In this document: piece by piece, positions 25,357 to 33,378 of the stretch | How positions within the stretch are numbered: the stretch's first letter is position 1 | Layout: each line of letters opens with the position of its first letter | DNA from: Candidatus Obscuribacterales bacterium | GTDB lineage: Bacteria; Cyanobacteriota; Vampirovibrionia; Obscuribacterales; Obscuribacteraceae | Assembly: GCA_019745505.1 (NCBI GenBank) | Contig: JAIETE010000066.1 | Span: 1 to 44,692 of the forward strand | Direction of reading: 5' to 3' | DNA length: 44,692 bases | The notes under the pieces: generated by a model | What the model was told of the DNA's origin: nothing | Databases searched by the model: none | What the model saw: only the letters and a program-made list of their open reading frames with translations | Program-made: the position numbers and the translations under genes

Positions 25357-26394
25357 TTAGTTAACACGAATGCCGATTCGAGCGCGAGCACGTTGGGTGC
25401 TGGCTATATCGTTGTCGAACGAAGACTGTATGTCGTCCAATTTCTCAGACAAATACTTATGCTTGCTATCGCTCAGCACTCCATTCTTCGTGTATTTGAC
25501 TTGCTTTGTCGACACTTCGTTGAGACGTTCTTTCAAGCTGGCTACATTTCGATTGGTCAGGCGGCCGGCCTTATATTCATCATCGATTTTGGTCGACATC
25601 ACCGCGATGCGCGCACTGATGTCGTCTGTCGCAACAACGACTGGGGCTGCTGCTACGACGCGAGCAGGAGCAATTACCGTGGTCGCCGGTGCTACGATGG
25701 TGCTCGAAGGAACCACGACTGTGCGTGCAGGCAATACTGCCGTAGATATCGGCTTAACAATTGTTCCATCAGTCGCCACATAGGTGGTTCCTACCAATCT
25801 TCTAAAAGCAATTGTGGGAACATACCCCGCTAAATTTGCATGAAGGTCGTTGAGTCTGGCTGCCAGAGAGAGCGCTTCGTCATACGTAATGGCTCGCCCG
25901 CCTGCTCTGTATGACTCTTCTTGAGCGGTGATTGTGGCCAGGTCGGAACGCAGATGCATGGCTTGATCAGCTGTAATTTTGCCCAGGGACAAAGACTCGT
26001 TGATATATCGCTCGAGGTCGGCCCGGCGCGCGTCGATCAGTCCAACATATGAATCGAATGCCGGCGTAGTTGCGAGTGCTACCAGATGACCGGAGCTGTC
26101 GAAGCTGGCCAGCACTCGGTTGCTTGATCTATCGAGTACTACCCAACCTGGACTGAGCGTCCCCGATACGAATCCTCTAATCGGGTCATAAGGACCCTTA
26201 ATTGCGCCAGTCAGAGGGTCTACAACTATATAGTCTCCAGAACCCGATAGGACGAATTCGGTTGCTGAAGTTGTTGTCACGGGCTGTGTGATCGTCGTAG
26301 TGCGAATTACTGTTTCGCAATCAGCGAAAGCAGGCACGCCAGCGCAGCCCAAAATGCTTACTGAAAGTGCAGCTAGTAGTACTTTTGCGTTCAT
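25357..26394 (-). CDS. Secreted protein with two helical repeat units
   Basis: A 345-residue product starting MNAKVLLAALSVSILGCAG, a signal peptide with cleavage likely at VPAFA. A beta-type N-terminal part follows (FVLSGSGDYIVVDPLTGAI, VLASFDSSGHLVAL). The first helical unit (ADLERYINESLSLGKITADQAMHL) leads to a Val/Thr/Ala-rich low-complexity linker, and the second unit (RIAVMSTKIDDEYKAGRLTN) ends the protein. Each unit resembles the small secreted protein at 23844-24179. No named family is recognised. I chose ATG 26394 because AAGGAG lies 9 bases upstream and it opens the signal peptide; the frame extends to 26445. Confidence 0.7.
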   Translation of the reverse strand: MNAKVLLAALSVSILGCAGVPAFADCETVIRTTTITQPVTTTSATEFVLSGSGDYIVVDPLTGAIKGPYDPIRGFVSGTLSPGWVVLDRSSNRVLASFDSSGHLVALATTPAFDSYVGLIDARRADLERYINESLSLGKITADQAMHLRSDLATITAQEESYRAGGRAITYDEALSLAARLNDLHANLAGYVPTIAFRRLVGTTYVATDGTIVKPISTAVLPARTVVVPSSTIVAPATTVIAPARVVAAAPVVVATDDISARIAVMSTKIDDEYKAGRLTNRNVASLKERLNEVSTKQVKYTKNGVLSDSKHKYLSEKLDDIQSSFDNDIASTQRARARIGIRVN

Positions 26395-26735
26395 TTCTCT
26401 CATCTCCTTACTTACCCTTCGGGCTGCTTCCGGATTTGCCGGCACAAAAAGAACTTCCGGGAAATTTAGCCACTGTTGAGACTGAGGAAAGGGCTTCGGG
26501 TTCCTGTTTGTTCGATAGATTTCAACTTATTAGTAGATTTCTCTGTCAAAACACCCGCAAAGCTAGTCCCGAAGGCGTTTGGCAAATAACTTTCAACCGT
26601 GACAGTAAAAGGGACCTACTCTGACAGTTTTTTCCTCCTATATATAAGGTCCGGTTGAAGCGTTCTTCAAAACGCCCAAATATCTGGACTCTTGACGACC
26701 TTGACAGCATGACAGTAATTTGAGACAATACTGTC
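26395..26735. other. 341-base divergent intergenic region with operator-like repeats
   Basis: The gap between the secreted protein and the MerR-type regulator holds several TGACAGT motifs, all in the right half: TGACAGTA 26600-26607, TGACAGTT 26622-26629, TGACAGCA 26702-26709, and the palindrome at 26709-26737. An AT-rich stretch, CTATATATAAGG, near 26637 could be a -10 region. I see no coding frame. Confidence 0.55.
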
Positions 26736-26737
26736 AT
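26709..26737 (+). promoter_or_regulatory. Operator-like palindrome over the MerR-type gene start
   Basis: ATGACAGTA (26709-26717) and TACTGTCAT (26729-26737) are perfect 9-base inverted repeats with an 11-base spacer. The right arm runs into the start codon at 26736. With the three further TGACAGT copies upstream, this looks like a binding-site array for the protein encoded next to it, giving autoregulation. Confidence 0.65.
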
Positions 26738-27269
26738 GGTTGTTCAAGGACACGACGCATTCACCCTGGAAGAGCTTCTTACGGAAGTCGGAAAGCTTGT
26801 GACGTCACTGGGGCTGCTCGGAGTTCAGAAAGACAATCGTGTTTCGGACCTGCCGGACGTACGGACGGTCCGCTACTACACCAGTCTCGGTTTAATAGAT
26901 CGCCCGCAAATTGTTGGGAGGCAGGGCATCTATGGACGCAGGCATATTCTGCAACTGCTTGCAGTAAAGGCATTGCAGACCCTGCACTTACCGCTTCAGG
27001 AAATCCAAAACAAACTCTTCGGGCTATCCGACGCAGAACTCGAGGGTTTGACCGCCGCCATCTCCGGACAAAGAAAAGCAGCAATGCGGGACGAAGTTCT
27101 ACCCCGTCCTGTACTCTGGAGAGAGATAGTTGTAGCGCCTGGACTGAAGCTGATGGTCGAAGACGGGTGGTCACCGGAATCCGATGCAGACTCACTTTTA
27201 AACATGATGCGCGCGGCTTTGCATCTAATCATCAAAGACCAGCGCAGACCTGAACACGATGGAGGTTAA
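26736..27269 (+). CDS. MerR-family transcriptional regulator
   Basis: A 177-residue regulator. About residues 40-105 form a MerR-type winged helix-turn-helix: VRTVRYYTSLGLIDRP, then GIYGRRHILQLLAVKALQTL, then LPLQEIQNKLFGLSD. The usual helix-turn-helix opens a MerR protein; here about 35 extra residues precede the YYxxxGLI motif. No metal-binding Cys cluster is present, and the C-terminal 75 residues match no effector domain I know. ATG 26736 sits in the right arm of a 29-base palindrome. Its TAA is 4 bases before the preferred start of the VIT/vWA gene, whose ribosome site lies inside this gene's end. It likely controls itself and that partner. Confidence 0.85.
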   Translation: MVVQGHDAFTLEELLTEVGKLVTSLGLLGVQKDNRVSDLPDVRTVRYYTSLGLIDRPQIVGRQGIYGRRHILQLLAVKALQTLHLPLQEIQNKLFGLSDAELEGLTAAISGQRKAAMRDEVLPRPVLWREIVVAPGLKLMVEDGWSPESDADSLLNMMRAALHLIIKDQRRPEHDGG

Positions 27270-27273
27270 GGTA

Positions 27274-29934
27274 ATGCCGTCAGATCCAGCAGCAAGAACT
27301 ATCCCGCTCTTCGACCCCCAATCAGAATTCGCCAAACGAGCTCTGGGTATGCTAATCGCCGAAATGGGAGGCGTCAAAAAAGAGATGCCGCTGGCAGCGG
27401 TTGATATTCAAGCAAAGGTTGCCGATCGAATCAGTGATGTCACGGTCAGTCAGAAATTCCGCAATACTTTTCCGGATCATTTGGAAGCGGTCTACATCTT
27501 TCCGCTTGCTCACTCTGCTGTCGTAACTTCTTTTGAGATGCGTGTCGGAAGCCGTATCGTAAAAGGCGAAGTGAAAGAGCGAAAACAAGCTCGTCAAGAT
27601 TATCAAGCAGCGATTCAGCAAGGAAAGCGCTCTGCGCTGATGGAACAAGAGCGTGATGATGTTTTCACAATGCAGGTGGGAAACATCGCACCTGGCGAGG
27701 AAGTCAGCGTTAGGCTCACTTATTCGGAACGTTTGCCGTTTTTCGAAGATGGATCTTGTGAAATTCGCTTGCCTCTTGTCGTTGCGCCGCGCTACATCGC
27801 CGGCAATGCGCTGAACAGAGATTCTGTCGGAATGGGAACCGAGAATGACACCGATCAGGTTCCGGACGCTTCTCGCATCACTCCTCCTCGTCTGGTCGAT
27901 GGTGCCAAAGACAATGTCCAATTGTCGATTTCCGTCGAACTGCTGCAATCATCGGATGGTGTATTCAACGTCAAAGACTTGAGTTCGTCTCAGCACGTGG
28001 TCGGCACTTCCTTGGAAGACGGCAGCATCAAAGTTGAACTTTCCAAAGAAGACGAGCTGATGAATAGAGATTTCATCCTCAAATGGGTGGCTGCAGAAAA
28101 GAATTTAAAGCCCAATCTTGTCACCTATTCCGACGAGAAAGGCAATACATACTGCATGCTGACAGTCATGGCTCCGAAGCAAGAGAAATTCCTCGGCGTC
28201 CCGAGAGATGTGATCTTCATCGTCGACCGCTCCGGTTCGATGGGCGGGCCGAAAATGGCATCAGCAGCCAAATCTTGTTCGATACTTTTAGATACTTTAG
28301 GACCTCAAGATCGTTTTGCAATTTGTGCATTTGACGACATGAACGAATGGATGCAGCCGCATGCAGAATGGACAAGCAGTGTTTCCGGCAAATTTGTCGG
28401 CGCCGACGAGTCAGGTATTGAGAGTGGCAAAGCTTATTTGCGCACTGTCACCGCTCGCGGCGGCACTGAATTGGAACCGGCTCTGGCTGAAGCGCTTGGC
28501 GAATTTAAATACGGAAAACGAGCGGATGCATCTGGAATCATTGTCATCTTGACTGATGGTCAGGTCGGCAACGAGTCGTATGTCTACAAGCGATTGCAAG
28601 AAGATCTTGGCGATGCGCGGGTGTTCACCGTCGGGATCGACACGGCAGTCAATGGCGGCATATTGACTCGCATGGCCACTCTCGGTGGTGGAACATCCGC
28701 GCTGGTGACGCCGGGAGCAAAACTTGAGAAAGCTCTCGGACAAATAGGTCGCGAGATCGGGGTGCCTGTATTGACTGGTTTGAAACTCGAAGCAGTGACA
28801 GGAAATCTGGAAGCCGATACCGTCACGCCGTCAAGCCTGCCGGATCTTTTCCGTGGGCGCGCTACAACAGTCTTTTTCAAAATGTCTCAAGGTCTTTTTA
28901 GCGCCAAAGGCAAGAAGAAAATCCGCATCAAAGGTACTCGTGCAGACGGTTCGCCTTATGTTGAAGAAGTGACGGAGAAGCGAGTCGGTTTGCCGGCGGT
29001 CGCCTCCCTCTACGCCAAGTCATTGATTCGAGATCTCGAAGATGCTTTGAGAGAAGAAACTCGCGATCAACACAAGATATCCAGGCAGATGATTGACGTT
29101 TCTCTGGCTCACTCAGTGCTTTGCAGATTGACTGCATTTGTCGCCGTGGATACCGAAGTTACAAACCAAGATGGTAAGAAACGCACGGTTGTCCAGGCTG
29201 TTCATCAGCCGGCTGATTGGGAAGCAATTGACAGCCTGAATACCTCTACAAAACCCCTTGCTGCAAGATCCAGAGGACAACTTCAATCTTTTGCTTCCGG
29301 AGTTCAAACTTACGGCAGTGCAAGCTTCGGAAGTCCACCTCCGGGCGCGGCGCCTGCAACCCCGCAGAGCCTGCCCGCTCCCAATCAAGCCAGCAGCGGT
29401 GGCTGGGGCTCCAGTGGAGGCAGTTGGGGAGCCTCAAACGGCGGCGTAAGCACCGGTAGCTCGCTGCCATTCCTTGGTGGACCAAAAGCTCCCGGCGGCC
29501 CGGGTTCATCGAACGATGGTTCTTGGAACACGCCGATCCAAGAGAAGTTCGGCATGGCAGGCGCAGGTGGTCAACCGCCAACTCCATCCGAACTGGTTGC
29601 TGCACTCAATAATTTGGTTCTGGTAATCGGCGATTTGGTTAGACAATTCGCATCCGGAGCACCATTCGATTGGAACCAGCTTGAAAGCGCAAGAGCTCTG
29701 TGCTTGAAGCACTTGCAAGCGTCTCGCTTCGCTTCCTGTGCGCCTAGACTTCAGCAGTTCCTCCGTACTGAAGCGGTCGAATGTGTTGCAGCCCTCAAAG
29801 CAGGCGGGCTCACGGCTGATGTCGTTGACCGAGTCAAGCGTGCTCTAGTCGAACTCGATAACGAAATCGATTCGATTAAGGACAATCGAGAGCCTGTGGC
29901 TTCAATAGCCAACTTCTGGGAGAACACGATCTAG
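27274..29934 (+). CDS. VIT and von Willebrand factor A domain protein
   Basis: An 886-residue protein like the inter-alpha-trypsin-inhibitor heavy chain. The VIT domain spans about residues 40-150 (DVTVSQKFRNTFPDHLEAVY, VVTSFEMRVG, VGNIAPGEEVSVRLTYSE). The vWA domain (about 309-490) has an intact MIDAS: D318-R-S-G-S322, a Thr in RGGTELEP and D428 in ILTDG. A Gly/Ser/Pro/Ala-rich linker (about 670-770) leads to a helical C-terminus. No signal peptide or anchor is visible, so it may be cytoplasmic. I prefer ATG 27274, 8 bases after GGAGG; ATG 27259 has no such site. The vWA metal site suggests binding of a protein partner, which is unknown. Confidence 0.88.
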   Translation: MPSDPAARTIPLFDPQSEFAKRALGMLIAEMGGVKKEMPLAAVDIQAKVADRISDVTVSQKFRNTFPDHLEAVYIFPLAHSAVVTSFEMRVGSRIVKGEVKERKQARQDYQAAIQQGKRSALMEQERDDVFTMQVGNIAPGEEVSVRLTYSERLPFFEDGSCEIRLPLVVAPRYIAGNALNRDSVGMGTENDTDQVPDASRITPPRLVDGAKDNVQLSISVELLQSSDGVFNVKDLSSSQHVVGTSLEDGSIKVELSKEDELMNRDFILKWVAAEKNLKPNLVTYSDEKGNTYCMLTVMAPKQEKFLGVPRDVIFIVDRSGSMGGPKMASAAKSCSILLDTLGPQDRFAICAFDDMNEWMQPHAEWTSSVSGKFVGADESGIESGKAYLRTVTARGGTELEPALAEALGEFKYGKRADASGIIVILTDGQVGNESYVYKRLQEDLGDARVFTVGIDTAVNGGILTRMATLGGGTSALVTPGAKLEKALGQIGREIGVPVLTGLKLEAVTGNLEADTVTPSSLPDLFRGRATTVFFKMSQGLFSAKGKKKIRIKGTRADGSPYVEEVTEKRVGLPAVASLYAKSLIRDLEDALREETRDQHKISRQMIDVSLAHSVLCRLTAFVAVDTEVTNQDGKKRTVVQAVHQPADWEAIDSLNTSTKPLAARSRGQLQSFASGVQTYGSASFGSPPPGAAPATPQSLPAPNQASSGGWGSSGGSWGASNGGVSTGSSLPFLGGPKAPGGPGSSNDGSWNTPIQEKFGMAGAGGQPPTPSELVAALNNLVLVIGDLVRQFASGAPFDWNQLESARALCLKHLQASRFASCAPRLQQFLRTEAVECVAALKAGGLTADVVDRVKRALVELDNEIDSIKDNREPVASIANFWENTI

Positions 29935-29977
29935 GTTATTCGACTGGGGGCTTAAAACTCCGTTGTGCGCGTTAAAG

Positions 29978-30006
29978 AAAGAAGCTGGAGAGATCCAGCT
30001 TCTTTT
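29978..30006 (+). terminator. Rho-independent terminator after the VIT/vWA gene
   Basis: AAAGAAGCTGGA (29978-29989) pairs with TCCAGCTTCTTT around GAGA, followed by T. It lies 43 bases after the stop at 29934. The A tract on the left means it could also work on the minus strand for the convergent orphan gene. Confidence 0.8.
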
Positions 30007-30042
30007 GCATCCGGGACGATGTTGTTGAAAATCTCAAATCAA

Positions 30043-30921
30043 TCATTCCGGCCGGCTTCTCATGGCGCTGCGATCAAGCATAGGCAGTCCTTGCTGCTGT
30101 CTATGGATCATGAACCAACTGGGCACCTTTGGATCTGCACCCATTAGAATTTCGATGCATCTCATTCCTTGTGTCGGATTGAATTTGCCCACACCGCCGG
30201 GATAGTCTTCGAGGGCGCGGATGAAGTCTTGATTGGCTCTTGCAACCTGCTCTTCGAGCGTCTCATTGACATGAATGGTCTCTGTGGTGACACCAAACCT
30301 GGTGCTCTTGAATTGAAGCGTTGTCGGATTTCCACTTTCATCTCTGCTAATCGTCAGATAGGGCGCTTTGGACAACGGATTGCTGCCGTCTTCAAGAAGC
30401 TGCTTCAAAACTTGCTCTCTAAATTGCGGTGGCTCTTTCATCAGTTTTTCGAGTTGCACTCTAACATCAAGTTTTGCTTGTTCGTCCTGTTTAAGGCTGC
30501 GAATAATCATCTCTTCGATTTGTTTGGCGGGAACTTCCGGATGACTGAGGCGGTCTGCCTCTTTCAACGCTCTTTCGGCGCGAGTCTCTTTCTCGATCTT
30601 GCGAAATTCTTTCCAGGTCTCGTCGCCGTCAAATTCTATTTTTGGCAAATTCTTTGCAGCATCTGTCCCAGAAGGCACCTGGCAGTAGTCTTTTGATGCT
30701 TCACCTTTTTTTCTGATGTGCCAACCGGCGCCATCGTTTTGAATGGTAAGGTCAGGAATACTGTCTGTTGTATCTTGGACCTTATTTAGCTGCCTGTATG
30801 CAGCCATTTGGCGATCTGTGGACCAGCTCTGAAAAATACAGTCCGCATTCAAGCCTTTGGCGCTTGCATCAATTAAATGGCGAGCATCTTCAAGCGGCTG
30901 CTGAGTAGAATCAACCGGCAT
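30043..30921 (-). CDS. Orphan protein of unknown function
   Basis: A 292-residue soluble protein I cannot assign. The N-terminal half has PVDSTQQPLEDARHLIDAS and a short beta segment (DLTIQNDGAGWHI). A charged helical stretch rich in Lys, Glu and Gln (about 105-190, with RAERALKEADRL) follows, and then a C-terminal part with PYLTISRDESGNPTTLQFKS. There is no membrane segment or signal peptide. I chose ATG 30921 because GGAG lies 7 bases before it; the frame is open to 31023. It converges with the VIT/vWA gene across a terminator. Confidence 0.65.
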   Translation of the reverse strand: MPVDSTQQPLEDARHLIDASAKGLNADCIFQSWSTDRQMAAYRQLNKVQDTTDSIPDLTIQNDGAGWHIRKKGEASKDYCQVPSGTDAAKNLPKIEFDGDETWKEFRKIEKETRAERALKEADRLSHPEVPAKQIEEMIIRSLKQDEQAKLDVRVQLEKLMKEPPQFREQVLKQLLEDGSNPLSKAPYLTISRDESGNPTTLQFKSTRFGVTTETIHVNETLEEQVARANQDFIRALEDYPGGVGKFNPTQGMRCIEILMGADPKVPSWFMIHRQQQGLPMLDRSAMRSRPE

Positions 30922-31247
30922 AGTCAACTCCGTTATTAATACGTATGGGATGAGAGGGAAGTTTTTTGCTGACCGGCTCAACACGCTGAAGCTTATGCGA
31001 CTTGCGTGAAATAAACGTGTCATGTCTGTGATTTTTTTGTGGAATGCCGAACTCAGCGGAAAAGAATGCGTAATTCCACATTTTTTTCACGAGCTAAATG
31101 CACAATCATGTTCTTGCTGGGAACAATGAGGTCTGAAATTTGTCTTTTCATTCAGCAAAACAAAAGCGCATCCCAGAGAAATGCACGTTCTCTCGGATTG
31201 CCTGAGCGTGTCGTGGAATCCCGTTATTAGGTAGATAGGTGAACCCC
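30922..31247. other. 326-base divergent intergenic region
   Basis: It lies between the orphan at 30043 and the small Cys peptide gene. An inverted repeat, TGTGGAAT (31038-31045) with ATTCCACA (31073-31080), is followed by seven T. In the plus direction this resembles a terminator, though no gene lies upstream on that strand; in a promoter region it could be an operator. I see no coding frame. Confidence 0.45.
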
Positions 31248-31436
31248 ATGTTGTTTTCAGAGAACGAGAATGAGTTCGAAGTTTCCAGCCAAACGGTTAT
31301 CAATGTTACTTCTCAGATAACAGACAATGAGCTGGAGCAACTCCTCTCCAATAAGGTCGAAGCTGCCCCTGAGTCTTGTCCTGGTGGTGTCTGCCAGCTC
31401 AACTGGCGTCCGACTCGCCGCAATCAGGCAGCTTAA
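31248..31436 (+). CDS. Small two-cysteine peptide, possible modified-peptide precursor
   Basis: A 62-residue peptide of unknown family. The first 45 residues are acidic and leader-like (SENENEFEVSS, ITDNELEQLLSN); the end is short, basic and Cys-containing (ESCPGGVCQLNW then RPTRRNQAA). Leader-plus-core layouts of this kind are seen in RiPP precursors, and the D-x-E-L-E-x-L-L stretch recalls leader helices. No modifying enzyme is adjacent; the only radical SAM gene in the window is pqqE. ATG 31248 has AGGTGA 6 to 7 bases upstream; GTG 31239 is an in-frame alternative. It could also be a small redox or metal-binding protein using its CPGGVC pair. Confidence 0.5.
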   Translation: MLFSENENEFEVSSQTVINVTSQITDNELEQLLSNKVEAAPESCPGGVCQLNWRPTRRNQAA

Positions 31437-31748
31437 GATTCATTCGAAAGCATCCAGAGCGCATTTATAGAAGCTTTTTCAAAACAGTCACATAGCTGTT
31501 ATGTTTCGTGGATAAGATTTCGCCGGTAGATCTCCAGCGCTTGCCGCTAAAGCTCTACTGCCGGATGTTCCAGAGCATCAAGCTGATTCTGGATTGTTGG
31601 GCTGGGATATTCTGCAAGTCACAGTTTAGTAATTCTGGCTCAGTATTTTATCCTCATGCCACAACTTTTCCACAATTGCTCTTTAGACTCTCAGGAACCC
31701 GCAGGAAACACCTGTCCCAATCCCTTTCGCTTCTAAAAACTTACTACC
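31437..31748. other. 312-base intergenic region
   Basis: It lies between the small Cys peptide gene and the FHA gene. I see no convincing terminator, promoter or coding frame. The sequence just before the FHA start is AT-rich (CTAAAAACTTACTACC). Confidence 0.4.
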
Positions 31749-32354
31749 GTGAACGTAATTACTAAGAAAACCGCGTATGGCCGGTATGCAGCTCTAGTTG
31801 ATTTGGCTACCGGACTCCAAACAAGCCTCCTTCTGGACGAAGTGCGCATTGGGCGCTCTCGTGAGAACGACATCGTTCTGGAAGGAGATCTAACTGCATC
31901 CCGCAGGCAAGCACGCATAACGCGTGTAGGCGATTGCTATTTCCTGGAGGATCTGGCCAGTACCAACGGCACCCTCCTGAATGGAAAGCAATTACATGGA
32001 CGCGCTTTGCTCAACCATGATGACGTACTCAATCTGGGAAGACGCATTTATCTTTTCACGATGGTTGAGCCGGTCACCGATGAGCCTCCGACCATAAATC
32101 TCGATAATGGTTCGATGGTCTCTCTCTTGCAGTCAGCGCAAAGAATGGTTGCCGAGGTGCTCAGCCGTTTTTCCGGCGGCGCATCGGCCCATGCACATCC
32201 TATGTCGTGTGCGGAATCGCTTGCATCGACCGTAAGCCAAAAGAACAAAGGTCGATTTGCTCAAGGACAACTTTTTTCATCCGCTCTGAAGCAGTATCAA
32301 AAGAGAAAGCAGATGCCTTCGATTAATGATCCGCGCGTTCACGTGCATCGCTGA
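31749..32354 (+). CDS. FHA domain protein
   Basis: A 201-residue protein. About residues 20-105 form an FHA domain, which binds phosphothreonine peptides: VRIGRSRENDIVL, SRRQARI, and DLASTNGTLLNGK with the conserved Arg, Ser and Asn. The C-terminal 95 residues look disordered with a short helix (SMVSLLQSAQRMVAEVLSRF). No membrane segment is seen. FHA proteins often act with Hanks kinases, several of which are in this window, but none is adjacent. The start is GTG 31749, without a clear ribosome site. Confidence 0.85.
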   Translation: MNVITKKTAYGRYAALVDLATGLQTSLLLDEVRIGRSRENDIVLEGDLTASRRQARITRVGDCYFLEDLASTNGTLLNGKQLHGRALLNHDDVLNLGRRIYLFTMVEPVTDEPPTINLDNGSMVSLLQSAQRMVAEVLSRFSGGASAHAHPMSCAESLASTVSQKNKGRFAQGQLFSSALKQYQKRKQMPSINDPRVHVHR

Positions 32355-32416
32355 AGGGGCTCCAGCTGACAAGAAACCTTTCTTGAGGCTTTCGTGCGTA
32401 GTCCTGGCACTGTGGC

Positions 32417-33043
32417 TTATTCGGACTTTTCTCTCGAATCCTGCTTATCTTGCCGTTTTTCAGGATCGACCTTCTTTTCACCGGGCTTGGCTGGTGGCAA
32501 ATCCACTGCTCGGCAGACAAAAGACAGGTTACGTCCTGAGCCCGTACTGATCATGATTGCTTCAATAAGCGGCGGATTCACCGTCTTGCTTCCTTGCCAC
32601 TCTACGACAAAGCTCGCGCCGGAACCGCCGGAGGTATCATCGAGCCGGACGACAAAGTCCGCAGTCGCCATTGGCTCGAGTAAAACCGGCTTGGGAACGT
32701 AATCTCGAATGAGTTTGCCGGTGTTAGATTGATATCTGACCGACGAAATTACAATCGCGTTCGATTCGTCGGTATTTCTCACGCTCAGGGTTTCTGCCAA
32801 ATTGAGCACTCTTTCTCGATCTTCGGTGTATATGTGCGAGTAGACCGGTACGTATGCACGGGCGCGATTGGGGTAGTCTGCCAGGCTTTTGGAATCGACA
32901 GGCTTGAGATGTTTTTGCCAGCTCTCCGGGCTTTCCGCTTCTGAGCTCATGCTCGAACCCTCCTGGGTGCAGCTCTGCAGAAGCAGCATGGCGGCGAAAG
33001 CAGCAGAGCACGCGGCGATAGAAGTAGTTAGAGAAAGGCGCAT
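32417..33043 (-). CDS. DUF3124 family lipoprotein
   Basis: A 208-residue exported protein. The N-terminal signal MRLSLTTSIAACSAAFAAML ends in a lipobox, LLQSC, so it is a lipid-anchored protein. The mature part has the DUF3124 pattern: AYVPVYSHIYTEDRERVLNL, then ETLSVRNTDESNAIVIS, then a GGSGASFVVEWQG segment and IEAIMIST. The family is known from cyanobacteria and proteobacteria and has no assigned function. The last 25 residues are charged and low-complexity. The start is ATG 33043. It converges with the FHA gene. Confidence 0.8.
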   Translation of the reverse strand: MRLSLTTSIAACSAAFAAMLLLQSCTQEGSSMSSEAESPESWQKHLKPVDSKSLADYPNRARAYVPVYSHIYTEDRERVLNLAETLSVRNTDESNAIVISSVRYQSNTGKLIRDYVPKPVLLEPMATADFVVRLDDTSGGSGASFVVEWQGSKTVNPPLIEAIMISTGSGRNLSFVCRAVDLPPAKPGEKKVDPEKRQDKQDSREKSE

Positions 33044-33378
33044 TGTCGATATCCTTGCGGTTTGCTGGTTCTATTGTAGTGGCGGGGAGCCCGGCAAGGA
33101 ACCAAGGCAGGCTGTACGCGTCTACAAGTCAAGTGATTTCGGCGCGCGGACGGCTCCTTCTGGTTGCCTTTGTTGCTTTATTGCTACAAAAATTTCTGAA
33201 AAAAAACCGCCTCGAGCCCTTAATTTTCAGTACCTGACCGTAATTTTATTGTTCGACCGCAAACCTTATTCTTGAAAACCGGTCCTGCACGTATAATAGG
33301 AGTACTTTACATAGCCTCTATATTATTATTGATGTCCGGTATCACTAAATCCCAAAACGCCTTCAGGAGCATTTAAGG
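33044..33378. other. 335-base divergent intergenic region
   Basis: The right half holds a perfect TATAAT at 33292-33297, facing the acyltransferase gene, with TTGAAA at 33272-33277 (a short 14-base spacing). A ribosome site, AGGAGC, precedes GTG 33379. The left half holds no clear signal. No coding frame is convincing. Confidence 0.45.

Noticed and set aside
26720-27253. 177-codon frame overlapping the MerR-type gene
   Set aside because: It is an out-of-frame shadow; the MerR-type helix-turn-helix is in the 26736 frame.
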